Below, in pieces: positions 28,733-37,874 of a stretch of DNA of 64,000 nucleotides. Each line of letters begins with the position of its first letter. The first letter of the stretch is position 1. Under the pieces are notes generated by a model, which made no database searches, had not been told where the DNA came from, and saw nothing but the letters and a program-made list of their open reading frames with translations. Source of the stretch: Paraglaciecola chathamensis S18K6 (GTDB taxonomy: Bacteria; Pseudomonadota; Gammaproteobacteria; Enterobacterales; Alteromonadaceae); assembly GCA_000314955.1 (NCBI GenBank), contig BAEM01000043.1, forward strand, positions 170,063 to 234,062, given 5' to 3'. The position numbers and the translations under genes were made by a program.

Positions 28733-29333
28733 GTACTCGTTGTTTATTCATAGCAAACCACTGCAGCGCGATTAACGTAGCTGCATTATCTATCTTTCCT
28801 TGATTAATCCATTCTAGCGCTTGGTCTTCTGGTACTCGATGTACCAAAATGTCTTCGCTTTCATAGTCTAGTCCATGAACGCCTTTCGCTTGGCTGGCAT
28901 CAACTTGTGCCACATAAATATGTAACCTTTCCGTGGTGCCACCTGGGCTAGCTAGATAGCTTATGGCTTTTTTAAGATGGGTGATGGTCACACCTGCTTC
29001 TTCCTGTGCTTCTCGATAACACACGGCTTCAGGTGTCTCACCTGGGTCTATAATACCAGCGACTATCTCTAACAACCATGGTGAATCGGATGTCGCTAAA
29101 GCACCAATGCGAATTTGTTCAACCATGACGAATTCTTTTAGGTGGGGATCATAAGGCAATACTGCAACCGCATGCCCTCTTTCGAATATCTCGCGCTCTA
29201 CGGTTTCACTCCAGCCTCCCTTGTACAGCTTGTGTTTAAAATGATATTTAACCATTTTAAAAAAACCTGAATAAAGTGGCTCTTTGCGCGTAATTTCCAC
29301 GTCTTTGCTGGAAAACTGCTGAATTTTAGACAT
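28713..29333 (-). CDS. nudF: ADP-ribose pyrophosphatase
   Basis: Nudix hydrolase splitting ADP-ribose into AMP and ribose 5-phosphate. The Nudix box is GETPEAVCYREAQEEAGV, preceded by LLEIVAGIIDPGE; SPGGTTERLHIYVAQVD is typical of the ADP-ribose subfamily. 206 residues. First gene of the conserved cluster that diverges from tolC, as in E. coli. Confidence 0.95.
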   Translation of the reverse strand: MSKIQQFSSKDVEITRKEPLYSGFFKMVKYHFKHKLYKGGWSETVEREIFERGHAVAVLPYDPHLKEFVMVEQIRIGALATSDSPWLLEIVAGIIDPGETPEAVCYREAQEEAGVTITHLKKAISYLASPGGTTERLHIYVAQVDASQAKGVHGLDYESEDILVHRVPEDQALEWINQGKIDNAATLIALQWFAMNKQRVLDDWKD

Positions 29334-29556
29334 AAATCCCCTTTTAATTATTCACTTTAGCACCATATAGTGGGGCTACATTTAGCGGTTCAAGACTCGT
29401 ATAATATTCTGTTACACTTGAAGCGTTAGATTTACGTCTGGATGTTTCGTGTTCAGACTCAATGTATTTAAACTTTAGCGTCTTTAAATGCGACATATAA
29501 TAAACGTAAAAAATTATGGTCTCGCTGCCACAAGCAAAATTCATCAAGGAACACAC

Positions 29557-30870
29557 ATGAAAAAAACACTTCTTTCGCTATTGATTGGCTTTGGCGTTAC
29601 GAATCACGCATTTGCTGACGACTTATTAAGCGTATATCAGCAAGCATTACAGAATGATCCGGCTACGTTGCAATCACAAGCAAACAGAGAAGCTGCTTTT
29701 TCTGATATTGAAATCAGCCGCGCAGGTTTGTTACCTCAAGTATCGCTAAGTTTGCAAGCAGCTGAAACCTATGGCGACTTAGACCGCTCAACAAACGACG
29801 TTACGTTGAATTTATCACAAACCATCTATGATCGTTCACTTTGGGTTGGGTTAGACCGAGCAGAACTGGTAGCCAGCCAATCTGATGCCTCACTTGCATT
29901 TACTATGCAAAACCTTATTTTACGTACTGTGAGTGCATATTTCGACACACTTCAAGCGCAAGATGACCTGGCATTCGCCCGCGCAGAAAAACGCGCCATC
30001 GCCCGCCAACTCGAACAAACTAAGCAGCGCTTTGAAGTGGGGCTAACTGCCATTACTGATGTGCATGAAGCGCAGGCACAATACGATACTTCAGTAGCCG
30101 CTGAAATCAGCGCTGAAAATGCGGTAGAAACCAACCTTGAAGCGTTGCGTGAAATCACCGGTATTTATCACCCTGATCTAAACGTACTTAATACTGAGCA
30201 ATTCTCTGCCAGCTTGCCTACTCCAGCCAATGTTAATGATTGGCTGAAAACCGCTGAACAACGTAATTTAGAGCTATTGGTTTCAAATGCCAGTGTTGAT
30301 ATCGCTAAATTTGATATTAAAAGTGCCCGCGCAGGCCATTACCCAACGGTTGGCATAAGCGGAAGTGCTAACAGTAACGATACGGATGGTTTTGCTATCA
30401 ACCCTGGTGCTGGCGGCAATGAGCGTTTCAATACATATGGCTTGACGTTATCAGTTGACGTGCCTTTGTACACAGGTGGCCGTGTGTCAGCCAACGTTGA
30501 ATCGGCAAAACACCGATTTGTTGCTACAAGCGAAGATCGCGAACGTATTCACCGCTCAGTGATCCGCAACGTACGCTCTAACTACAATGATATCAAAGCG
30601 GCTATTTCGCGTATTAAAGCTTTTGAACAAGCGGTTGTATCTGCTCAAAGTGCATTAAAAGCCACAGAGGCAGGTTTTGACGTAGGTACCCGAACCATAG
30701 TTGACGTACTTGACAGCACTCGTAACTTATTCGATGCCCGTCGTAACCTTTCAAGTGCCCGATACGGCTATGTGATCAGCGTACTTAACCTCAAGCTAGC
30801 CGCAGGTACATTATCAATTGAAGACGTAACCGATATTAACCAAGGCCTTACCGCCCAGCTTGAAGAGTAG
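29557..30870 (+). CDS. tolC: Outer membrane channel TolC
   Basis: Outer membrane factor of tripartite efflux and type I secretion. Signal peptide MKKTLLSLLIGFGVTNHAFA, then the duplicated coiled-coil OEP domains (DLLSVYQQALQNDPATLQS at the start, GTRTIVDVLDSTRNLFDARRNL in the second repeat). The start at 29557 has AAGGA upstream. 437 residues. No pump gene is adjacent; an RND adaptor and pump sit about 25 kb away at 54413-58794. Confidence 0.95.
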   Translation: MKKTLLSLLIGFGVTNHAFADDLLSVYQQALQNDPATLQSQANREAAFSDIEISRAGLLPQVSLSLQAAETYGDLDRSTNDVTLNLSQTIYDRSLWVGLDRAELVASQSDASLAFTMQNLILRTVSAYFDTLQAQDDLAFARAEKRAIARQLEQTKQRFEVGLTAITDVHEAQAQYDTSVAAEISAENAVETNLEALREITGIYHPDLNVLNTEQFSASLPTPANVNDWLKTAEQRNLELLVSNASVDIAKFDIKSARAGHYPTVGISGSANSNDTDGFAINPGAGGNERFNTYGLTLSVDVPLYTGGRVSANVESAKHRFVATSEDRERIHRSVIRNVRSNYNDIKAAISRIKAFEQAVVSAQSALKATEAGFDVGTRTIVDVLDSTRNLFDARRNLSSARYGYVISVLNLKLAAGTLSIEDVTDINQGLTAQLEE

Positions 30871-30898
30871 CATCACGGCTAATCTAAATATCGTATAA

Positions 30899-30923
30899 AA
30901 AAGCAGCTCAGGCTGCTTTTTTT
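30899..30923 (+). terminator. Terminator after tolC
   Basis: AAAAGCAGC, loop TCAG, GCTGCTTTT followed by more T residues, about 30 bases after the tolC stop. Confidence 0.9.
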
Positions 30924-30978
30924 TATTTTGACACTACTGTTTTTGCTGCAAGGGTATTGCTGTCAGTTAAGCACAGGG

Positions 30979-32589
30979 TTATTTATTATCCCCTAATAAA
31001 GATAAGGCCACTGCTTCAGCGACTTTTATACCGTCAATGCCCGCCGATAAAATTCCTCCGGCATAGCCTGCGCCTTCCCCAGCAGGATAAAGTCCATTGA
31101 CATTAACACTTTGAAAGTCAGCACCACGCTTAATCGATATAGGTGAAGACGTGCGGGTTTCTACCCCAGTTAACAAGCCATCCGCTTTGGCAAAGCCTTT
31201 AATTTGTTTATCAAACGCGGGGATCGCTTCACGAATAGCGCTTATTGCATAATCCGGTAAAACCTTAGATAAATCGGTGAGCTTTACCCCAGGTGTGTAC
31301 GACGGTTTTACCTCGCCTAATTCAGAAGAGGCTTTCCCTGTTAAAAAATCACCAATCAGTTGTGCTGGGGCATCATAATTGCTGCCACCTAATGCATAGG
31401 CCTGCTCTTCTAACTTACGCTGTAAATCAATTCCGGCTAATGGGTGACCAGGAAAGTCTTTCTCAGGCTCAATCCCCACCACAATTGCACTGTTAGCGTT
31501 ACGCTCATGACGTGAATACTGGCTCATGCCATTCGTTACCACTCGGCCTTCTTCTGATGCCGCGGCTACCACTGTGCCACCTGGGCACATACAAAAGCTG
31601 TAAACCGCACGGCCATTCTTACAATGATGTACCAGTTTATAATCTGCCGCCCCTAATATAGGGTGTCCCGCATTGGGCCCAAAACGACACTCATCAATCA
31701 TAGATTGTTCATGTTCGATTCTAAAACCCACTGAGAATGGCTTAGCTTCAATATACACATTGCGCTCATAGAGCATTTTGAAAGTGTCTCGAGCGCTATG
31801 CCCCACAGCTAATACTGCGTGGCGGCAAGGCAAATGCTCGCCAGTGGATAAGCTTAACCCTGTCAGTTGCCCATTCTCGATATGCACATTGTCGACTCGG
31901 GTACTGAAACGAATTTCACCGCCCAGCTCAATAATTTGTGCACGCATACGCTCGACCATAGCCACCAGCTTAAACGTACCTATATGGGGTTTGCTCACGT
32001 ACATGATTTCATCAGGTGCGCCAGCATCCACAAACTCGCTGAGTACCTTGCGACCATAATGTTTGCGATCTTTGACTTGGCTATACAGTTTGCCGTCGGA
32101 AAAGGTGCCTGCCCCGCCCTCGCCAAACTGCACGTTAGATTCTGTGTTAAGCGGTTTTTTACGCCAAAAGCCAAACGTATCTTTCGTGCGTTCTCGCACT
32201 TCTTTGCCGCGCTCAAGAATAATCGGCTTGAATCCCATTTGCGCTAACAACAATCCTGCAAATAAGCCACAAGGCCCAAGTCCAATCACAACAGGGCGTT
32301 CGTTTAAGGTCTCTGGCGCGTGGCCAACAAATTTGTAGCGGGTATCCGGTGATAATCTGACATGGGGATCGTTATCGAATTTGGACAATAGCGCCTGCTG
32401 GTCATCTACTTCGATGTCTAATGTGTAAATCAATTGAATATCAAACTTATTACGCGCATCAAAGCCGCGTTTAAACACTGAGACTGGGCCTAGTTGCGCT
32501 GCGCTGCAACCCAGTTTATCTAATATCGCTTGGGTAAGATCCGTATCTTGATGATCAAGCGGGAGTTTTATATCGGTTAAACGCAGCAT
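30979..32589 (-). CDS. FAD-dependent dehydrogenase (COG2509 type)
   Basis: Flavoprotein of the NAD(P)/FAD oxidoreductase fold with unknown substrate. The FAD dinucleotide motif is VVIGLGPCGLFAGLLLAQMG, then a conserved EGGAGTFSDGKLYSQVKD block and the C-terminal GLYPAGEGAGYAGGILSAGIDG. An N-terminal 80-residue region precedes the FAD domain. 536 residues from the ATG at 32589; a TTG four codons upstream is an alternative. It diverges from fdxA, which could be a redox partner, but that is only positional. Confidence 0.85.
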   Translation of the reverse strand: MLRLTDIKLPLDHQDTDLTQAILDKLGCSAAQLGPVSVFKRGFDARNKFDIQLIYTLDIEVDDQQALLSKFDNDPHVRLSPDTRYKFVGHAPETLNERPVVIGLGPCGLFAGLLLAQMGFKPIILERGKEVRERTKDTFGFWRKKPLNTESNVQFGEGGAGTFSDGKLYSQVKDRKHYGRKVLSEFVDAGAPDEIMYVSKPHIGTFKLVAMVERMRAQIIELGGEIRFSTRVDNVHIENGQLTGLSLSTGEHLPCRHAVLAVGHSARDTFKMLYERNVYIEAKPFSVGFRIEHEQSMIDECRFGPNAGHPILGAADYKLVHHCKNGRAVYSFCMCPGGTVVAAASEEGRVVTNGMSQYSRHERNANSAIVVGIEPEKDFPGHPLAGIDLQRKLEEQAYALGGSNYDAPAQLIGDFLTGKASSELGEVKPSYTPGVKLTDLSKVLPDYAISAIREAIPAFDKQIKGFAKADGLLTGVETRTSSPISIKRGADFQSVNVNGLYPAGEGAGYAGGILSAGIDGIKVAEAVALSLLGDNK

Positions 32590-32686
32590 AGACATATCCA
32601 AAAAGTAAGCACAGGGGCACAGCCCAGAACAAAAATAATAAGCTGAGCATTTTAAGCCATGCGCGGCCGCCTGTCTGGTTTATTCA

Positions 32687-32698
32687 GTAATATATTAC
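32687..32698. promoter_or_regulatory. 12-bp perfect palindrome between divergent genes
   Basis: GTAATATATTAC lies in the 200-base gap between the COG2509 flavoprotein gene and fdxA, about 95 bases before the fdxA ATG. It could be an operator; no regulator is suggested by the sequence. Confidence 0.35.
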
Positions 32699-32791
32699 CG
32701 AGTTAACATCGAGTCTTCGTTCTTGCCTTCTTGTATTTATAGCGCCGATAAGTATGATCGGCGCCAATATCGATTAACCAAGATTTTGCTT

Positions 32792-33115
32792 ATGACCTTT
32801 GTAGTCACCGACAACTGTATAAAATGCAAATACACAGACTGCGTTGCCGTATGTCCCGTGGATGCCTTTTTTGAAGGGCCAAATTTCTTGGTGATCGACC
32901 CAGACATCTGTATTGATTGCGCATTATGTGAACCTGAATGCCCAGCCAAAGCGATATTTCAAGATGACAAGCTGCCTGCTGGGCAAGAAGCCTTCAATGA
33001 ACTCAATGCTGAGCTCTCTAAAATTTGGCCGAATATTATTGAAGTTATCCCCCCTCCGGCGGATGCCAAAGAATGGGATGGCGTGCCAAATAAGCTAGAG
33101 TACTTAGAAACCTGA
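32792..33115 (+). CDS. fdxA: 7Fe-8S ferredoxin FdxA
   Basis: Low-potential electron carrier with one 3Fe-4S and one 4Fe-4S cluster. Cysteines at positions 9, 17, 21, 40, 43, 46 and 50 fit this type ([35 protein letters not shown]); the N-terminal [10 protein letters not shown] is standard, so the start at 32792 is firm. 107 residues. Confidence 0.95.
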   Translation: MTFVVTDNCIKCKYTDCVAVCPVDAFFEGPNFLVIDPDICIDCALCEPECPAKAIFQDDKLPAGQEAFNELNAELSKIWPNIIEVIPPPADAKEWDGVPNKLEYLET

Positions 33116-33226
33116 CTCTTCTTGAACGACAAAACTCTGGCTAGTCTTTCTCAAATCAAAACATCACTAAAACTGTTGCACATTAATTAAACAGAATCAT
33201 TTCAATATCACAGGCTTTGTTGATAG

Positions 33227-33251
33227 TTGTAGATACACCTTCTATCTACAA
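33227..33251 (+). promoter_or_regulatory. Nine-base inverted repeat just before the HMG-CoA reductase start
   Basis: TTGTAGATA (33227-33235) and TATCTACAA (33243-33251) are exact reverse complements with a seven-base spacer, ending 14 bases before the ATG at 33266. No good ribosome site lies between, only CCCTCTTT. It may be an operator or a leader hairpin that affects initiation. Confidence 0.5.
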
Positions 33252-33265
33252 AGTCGACCCTCTTT

Positions 33266-34453
33266 ATGTCAGATAACAAAGCAGCCCCGTCTATTCCTCG
33301 TGACAAAGAAAATGACCATACCCAAACCATGGCTGAGCAGCGCCAAGCGTTTGTAAAACAGTACACGCAAAGTGAGCTTAATCACGTTGGGCATTATTCT
33401 TTAAGCCCAGAGCAAACCGCCGGTAATATTGAAAATTTCTTTGGTGTCGCCCAGGTCCCAATAGGCTTAGCCGGGCCAGTCAAAGTCAACGGTGAGCATG
33501 CAAAAGGCGACTTCTATGTTCCTTTGGCGACAACCGAAGGCACCTTGGTCGCCAGTTATAACCGAGGTATGCGCGTACTTGGCGCAGCAGGTGGCGTAAA
33601 AGTCACCGTAGTAGACGATGTCATGCAACGAGCTCCCGTTTTCATTTTTGAAGATGCCCGCCAAGCTCACGCATTTGGAAACTGGATAAGCGCACAGTTT
33701 GACGACATAAAATCACAAGCCGAAACCACCACCAGTGTAGGTAAACTGCGCAACATAGAGCAGTATGCAGCGGCGCGTATGCTGTATTTACGCTTTAACT
33801 TCACCACAGGTGATGCAGCTGGGCAAAATATGGTGGGTAAAGCCACATTTGCCGCTTGTGAATGGATAAAGGCGAATTACCCCGGAGCAGGTTTGCAGCG
33901 TTATAATTTATCCGGCGCAATGGATACTGACAAGAAACACTCTCAGCTCAATACCCTGCACAGTCGCGGCAAACGGGTGATTGCTGAGGCAACTATAAGC
34001 AGCGAAATTCTAGAATCGAAACTTGGTGTGTCAGCGCAGATGTTATTTAAAATGCGGCAAATATCCAATATGGGCAGCTTTATGGCAGGCTCAATCAACA
34101 ATGGCTCACACTCAGCTAACGGTATCACTGCTATGTTTATCGCTTGTGGACAAGATGTGGCCAACGTAGCGGAATCTTCCGCGGCACTTTCGTTTGTCGA
34201 TGTGGATGAACAAGGCAACTTCTACATTGCGATTACCCTGCCCTCATTGATTGTCGCCACCTATGGCGGCGGTACTGCGCTCGCGACGCAAAAAGAATGC
34301 TTAGAAATGATGGACTGCTTTGGTGAAGGGAAAGCAAAGAAACTCGCTGAAATTATCGGAGCAACGGTATTAGCGGGTGAGTTGTCTTTAAGTGCTGCCG
34401 TATTAGCTGGCGACTGGGTAACTAGCCACGATGCATTAGGGCGTAATCGCTAA
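33266..34453 (+). CDS. Hydroxymethylglutaryl-CoA reductase
   Basis: Reduces HMG-CoA to mevalonate, or runs in reverse. Motifs are ENFFGVAQVPIGLAGP, the catalytic Glu in PLATTEGTLVASYNRG, the dimer/cofactor region GDAAGQNM, the catalytic Lys/Asp regions in NLSGAMDTDKKHS and FIACGQDVANVAES, and a C-terminal His in VTSHDALGRNR. The pattern looks more like class I (NADPH) than the bacterial class II. 395 residues, no membrane domain. No other mevalonate pathway gene is nearby. Vibrio and relatives also carry such genes. Confidence 0.88.
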   Translation: MSDNKAAPSIPRDKENDHTQTMAEQRQAFVKQYTQSELNHVGHYSLSPEQTAGNIENFFGVAQVPIGLAGPVKVNGEHAKGDFYVPLATTEGTLVASYNRGMRVLGAAGGVKVTVVDDVMQRAPVFIFEDARQAHAFGNWISAQFDDIKSQAETTTSVGKLRNIEQYAAARMLYLRFNFTTGDAAGQNMVGKATFAACEWIKANYPGAGLQRYNLSGAMDTDKKHSQLNTLHSRGKRVIAEATISSEILESKLGVSAQMLFKMRQISNMGSFMAGSINNGSHSANGITAMFIACGQDVANVAESSAALSFVDVDEQGNFYIAITLPSLIVATYGGGTALATQKECLEMMDCFGEGKAKKLAEIIGATVLAGELSLSAAVLAGDWVTSHDALGRNR

Positions 34454-34521
34454 ATACCATTGCTGCAAAAGTGTAAGCCAAAGCGCCTAGCAAGCGCTTT
34501 GAACAAAATGCAGTTAAAGAA

Positions 34522-34989
34522 TTACTCAGGCTCCTCACTGTCCTTAAGATAATGGCTCAAGCCAGCGCGCAGATCTGCAGGTAAAGACGTTGGCATGTGC
34601 GACGGACGGTCCACGTAAACATGCACGAATTGTCCGACCGCGCTTGCCTGTTCACTCCCCTCTGAAAATACTGCTAGTTGATAAACCACTGAGCTATTCC
34701 CCAGCTTTAAAATAGTCAAACCAATGTCGAGTACAGCCGGGTAACTCACTGAAGCAAAGTACTGGCAGCGTGTTTCTACCACCAAACCAATAGGGCCACT
34801 ACCATCTAGCTGTAACCAGCCATTATCAATTAATAAACGATTAACCACTGTATCGAAAAAGCTGTAATACGCCACATTGTTGACATGGCCATACACATCA
34901 TTATCGGCCCAGCGTGTATCGATAGTATCGAAGTAGCGAAAATCACTGCGCGTAGGAGGGGATTTTTTAGCTGTCGTTGGTGTTGTCAT
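34522..34989 (-). CDS. Hotdog-fold acyl-CoA thioesterase
   Basis: 4-hydroxybenzoyl-CoA thioesterase superfamily protein hydrolysing acyl-CoA thioesters. The catalytic region is TRWADNDVYGHVNNVAYYSFFD, with the aspartate and the HVNN turn of YbgC/FadM-like enzymes. 155 residues with a polar N-terminal extension of about 15. The chain length preference cannot be told from sequence. Convergent with the HMG-CoA reductase gene. Confidence 0.87.
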   Translation of the reverse strand: MTTPTTAKKSPPTRSDFRYFDTIDTRWADNDVYGHVNNVAYYSFFDTVVNRLLIDNGWLQLDGSGPIGLVVETRCQYFASVSYPAVLDIGLTILKLGNSSVVYQLAVFSEGSEQASAVGQFVHVYVDRPSHMPTSLPADLRAGLSHYLKDSEEPE

Positions 34990-35156
34990 TAAAATAACTC
35001 CATTTTACGGTTGATACCACTTTACGCGACGGCCTTGGTGTTACATTTTCTGCTGCAACTTTTTGCAACGGCAGATGCTGTTAGTGCGGTAACTACAGCG
35101 AGTACAACACTTAATATTGCAATTACTGACGGACTATCGCTTACACAAATCTATCT

Positions 35157-36317
35157 TCACCACGCTTGCTGATATAGTGCCAATGCATCTTCAAACGTGA
35201 CCTCGCGGGGGTTATTCATCAACAACCGCGTTTGTAACATTGCCTCACTCGCTAACGCCGTTAGCGCTTCTTGCGCTATACCGTAATCACGTAAGCGCTT
35301 AGTGATCCCTAAAGCACGACAAAACTGCTGCATATATTCGATGAACTCTAACGCCTGTTCGCTTTGCGACAGATCCGCTAATTGTGGATTCACCACCAAG
35401 GCAAGTTGGGCGTACTCTCGCTCAGCCGCTGGCAAATTGAAGCTCATAACATGCGGCAGCATAAGCGCATTCGTTAGTCCGTGAGCCATGTGATAAATTC
35501 CCCCTAAAGGATATGCCAAGGCATGCACTGCAGCCACGGGAGCATTTGCGAAGGCTTGCCCCGCCAGCATCGCCCCTAAAAGCGTTCCGCCTCGGTGATT
35601 TATATCTTTTCCGTTTACGTAGCAAGCGGGCAGATGACTAGACAGCAGTGCTAATGCTTTGAGGGCTAGGTTATCCGACAAGGGGTTTTTCTTATGTTTA
35701 CTAGTGAAGGCTTCGATAGCATGTACCATGGCATCGACACCGGTTTCGGCGGTGATATGGGCGGGCAAACCTAGCGTAAGGCATGGGTCTAGTAAAGCGA
35801 CATCAGGGTACAACACAGGCGAGACAACCCCCGCTTTGGTTGACTCGCCTGTGGTCACAATGGAAATAGGCGTCACTTCAGAACCGGTTCCCGCGGTCGT
35901 CGGAATAAGCACCAATGGCTTACGCTCGGATCTGACTAAATCCACACCGTACATATCAGTGAGTGCTTGTTGCTCCATCGCTAATACTGCGGCCAGCTTG
36001 GCGCTATCCATTGAGCTGCCGCCCCCAATGCCAATGACGACATCGGCATTTTTCGCTTGCTCAGCAGCAGCGAATATCACCGCTTCTGGCGGGTCAGCCT
36101 GCACACCATCAAACACTGAGAATGTTACGCCAGAGACATCCAGCTCAGCAAATACAGCATCAAGCACCCCTGCGTTGAGTAAACCCTTATCGGTAATGAC
36201 GAGAATCGACTTCGCATCAAAGCGAGATATCAATAGTGCAGGTAAAGACAAAGCCGCATTCACCCCAAAACGAATATCGCCTACGGTTTTAAACTCAAAG
36301 TCATTAATCTCTTGCAT
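35157..36317 (-). CDS. Iron-containing alcohol dehydrogenase
   Basis: NAD(P)-dependent group III alcohol dehydrogenase. The coenzyme loop is GIGGGSSMDSAKL, PTTAGTGSEVTPISI is the family signature, and the metal ligands fall in ETGVDAMVHAIEAF and HALAYPLGGIYHMAHGLTNAL (Asp and three His). 386 residues from the ATG at 36317; a TTG nine bases upstream would also be in frame. Substrate unknown. Alone on its strand. Confidence 0.9.
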   Translation of the reverse strand: MQEINDFEFKTVGDIRFGVNAALSLPALLISRFDAKSILVITDKGLLNAGVLDAVFAELDVSGVTFSVFDGVQADPPEAVIFAAAEQAKNADVVIGIGGGSSMDSAKLAAVLAMEQQALTDMYGVDLVRSERKPLVLIPTTAGTGSEVTPISIVTTGESTKAGVVSPVLYPDVALLDPCLTLGLPAHITAETGVDAMVHAIEAFTSKHKKNPLSDNLALKALALLSSHLPACYVNGKDINHRGGTLLGAMLAGQAFANAPVAAVHALAYPLGGIYHMAHGLTNALMLPHVMSFNLPAAEREYAQLALVVNPQLADLSQSEQALEFIEYMQQFCRALGITKRLRDYGIAQEALTALASEAMLQTRLLMNNPREVTFEDALALYQQAW

Positions 36318-36446
36318 CTCTGTCAACGTGCTGGTCGCGAATGAGTAATACTGATGCTAACAGAGAAATTTTTCTCTCAAGCTTTATCGTAGTGATATAT
36401 CAAGCTTAAAATTTGTTATAGATATAAAGCGCCACTTCTTACATCT

Positions 36447-36456
36447 GTATACCAAT
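36447..36456. repeat. Copy of a dispersed TATACCAAT motif
   Basis: GTATACCAATCCTTAATTGA in the gap before the ion channel gene, matching the motif at 26885 and 58796-58933. Confidence 0.5.
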
Positions 36457-36522
36457 CCTTAATTGACAGTAGTGTAGAATTCAATATTCTATCGTCGATT
36501 TTCTAGCTAACTTCGTGAGTCC

Positions 36523-37371
36523 ATGAACGCGTTATCCCTACAAGCCAAATTTATTCGTATTCGCTCGAACAAACTGTTCGAGATTTTTGTGATTTCGGTG
36601 ATCATATTTTCAGCCCTGCTAGTGGGGGCAAAAACCTATGAAATGTCTCCCACTATGTATCACCTCACCCAATTTTTAGATTGGTTTATCAGTGCGTTTT
36701 TCTTAACTGAAATCACCATTCGCTTTTTAGCCGAAGAGCGCAAAAAAGACTTTTTTAAGAACTTCTGGAATGTTTTCGATACGTTAATCGTTATCGTTAG
36801 TCTTATTCCGGCAGAAGATGCCGACCTCGCCGTTATCGCCCGTTTGGTAAGGGTATTTCGCGTGCTGCGGATGATTTCAATCATTCCAGAGCTACGTATT
36901 CTGCTTGTGTCTTTAGTTAAAGCCTTACCTCAACTGGGCTACGTCATGCTGCTGATGTTCATTATCTTCTATATCTATGCGGCAATAGGTAGCACCTTGT
37001 TTGAAAATATTAACCCTGATTTATGGGGCGATATTGCCATTTCCTTGTTAACCCTATTCAGGGTGATGACCTTTGAGGATTGGACCGATGTCATGTATGA
37101 AACCATGGAGGTCTACCCTCTGAGTTGGGTTTTCTACTTAACCTTTATTTTCTTTACCGCCTTTGCCTTCTTAAATATGGTGATTGGCATAGTCGTAAGT
37201 GTGATGGAGCAAGAAAATGAGCTGGCGCGCAAGCAAAAAGCCAAAGAAGATGCCGCGGAACACGACTTGGAGGAAGAACCCACACTCAGCGACTTGTTAG
37301 TGCACATCAAGGGGCTGCAACAACAAGTTGAGCAACTTGGTGCACAAACCACCAAACAGGAGAAAAAATAG
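36523..37371 (+). CDS. Voltage-gated cation channel (NaChBac-like) with an acidic filter
   Basis: Six-transmembrane, single-domain channel that would assemble as a tetramer. S1-S4 occupy about residues 15-130, with the S4 gating charges in RLVRVFRVLRMI; S5, pore helix and S6 follow (VMLLMFIIFYIYAAIGSTLF and AFLNMVIGIVVSVMEQE). The selectivity filter is TFEDWTD at residues 183-189. A C-terminal coiled coil (LLVHIKGLQQQVEQLGAQT) fits the tetramerisation helix of this family. The filter differs from the TLESW of sodium-selective members and has acidic residues where engineered calcium-selective NavAb (TLDDWSD) has them. 282 residues; its stop directly abuts the trxC start. Confidence 0.88.
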   Translation: MNALSLQAKFIRIRSNKLFEIFVISVIIFSALLVGAKTYEMSPTMYHLTQFLDWFISAFFLTEITIRFLAEERKKDFFKNFWNVFDTLIVIVSLIPAEDADLAVIARLVRVFRVLRMISIIPELRILLVSLVKALPQLGYVMLLMFIIFYIYAAIGSTLFENINPDLWGDIAISLLTLFRVMTFEDWTDVMYETMEVYPLSWVFYLTFIFFTAFAFLNMVIGIVVSVMEQENELARKQKAKEDAAEHDLEEEPTLSDLLVHIKGLQQQVEQLGAQTTKQEKK

Positions 37372-37800
37372 ATGCATATCGTTTGCCCCCATTGCTATGC
37401 CATTAATAACATCCCTGAGAGTAAAGAACATACTCAAGCCAATTGCGGTAAATGCCAACAGAAATTGCACACCCATCAACCGTGTCAATTAACTCAAGGT
37501 CAGTTTTACCGGTACATTGAACGTAACCATTTACCTGTATTGGTAGATTTCTGGGCCAGTTGGTGCGGGCCATGCAAAAATTTTGCCCCGGTCTTCGCGA
37601 AATTAGCAGGCCAGACTGACAGCATCCTGTTGGCGCAGTTAAATACTGAACATGCACAGCAAATTAGCAGCGAGGCAGGGATACGCAGTATCCCAACATT
37701 GATTTTGTTTCATCAAGGCAAAGAAATAGACAGGGTGTCAGGTGCTTTAGGTGAAGCGCAATTGAGACAATGGATCATGCAGGCGATACAAAAGTGTTAG
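37372..37800 (+). CDS. trxC: Thioredoxin 2
   Basis: Zinc-containing thioredoxin, reducing disulphides in the cytoplasm. The N-terminal zinc site is CPHC and CGKC within residues 5-27, the active site is WASWCGPCKNFAP. 142 residues. Starts at the base after the channel's TAG stop, with AGGAG upstream, so the two are translated from one mRNA. Confidence 0.93.
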   Translation: MHIVCPHCYAINNIPESKEHTQANCGKCQQKLHTHQPCQLTQGQFYRYIERNHLPVLVDFWASWCGPCKNFAPVFAKLAGQTDSILLAQLNTEHAQQISSEAGIRSIPTLILFHQGKEIDRVSGALGEAQLRQWIMQAIQKC

Positions 37801-37814
37801 CCTAGCCAATAGCA

Positions 37815-37855
37815 TAAAAAAGCCCGTCACGTATTGAGCGTCACGGGCTTTTTTA
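37815..37855. terminator. Bidirectional terminator between trxC and the TPR lipoprotein gene
   Basis: AAAAAAGCCCGT and ACGGGCTTTTTT pair around a loop of about 15 bases. A and T runs flank the GC core on both sides, so it can serve both convergent genes. Confidence 0.85.
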
Positions 37856-37874
37856 TTGTATTTACACACTGAAA

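Noticed and set aside
29344..29556. 70-codon minus-strand frame upstream of tolC
   Set aside because: It lies in the promoter gap between nudF and tolC, has no ribosome site, and the peptide has no family look.
35659..36348. 229-codon plus-strand frame over the alcohol dehydrogenase gene
   Set aside because: Antisense shadow of a clear family member; Ser/Thr/Ala-rich peptide with no motif.
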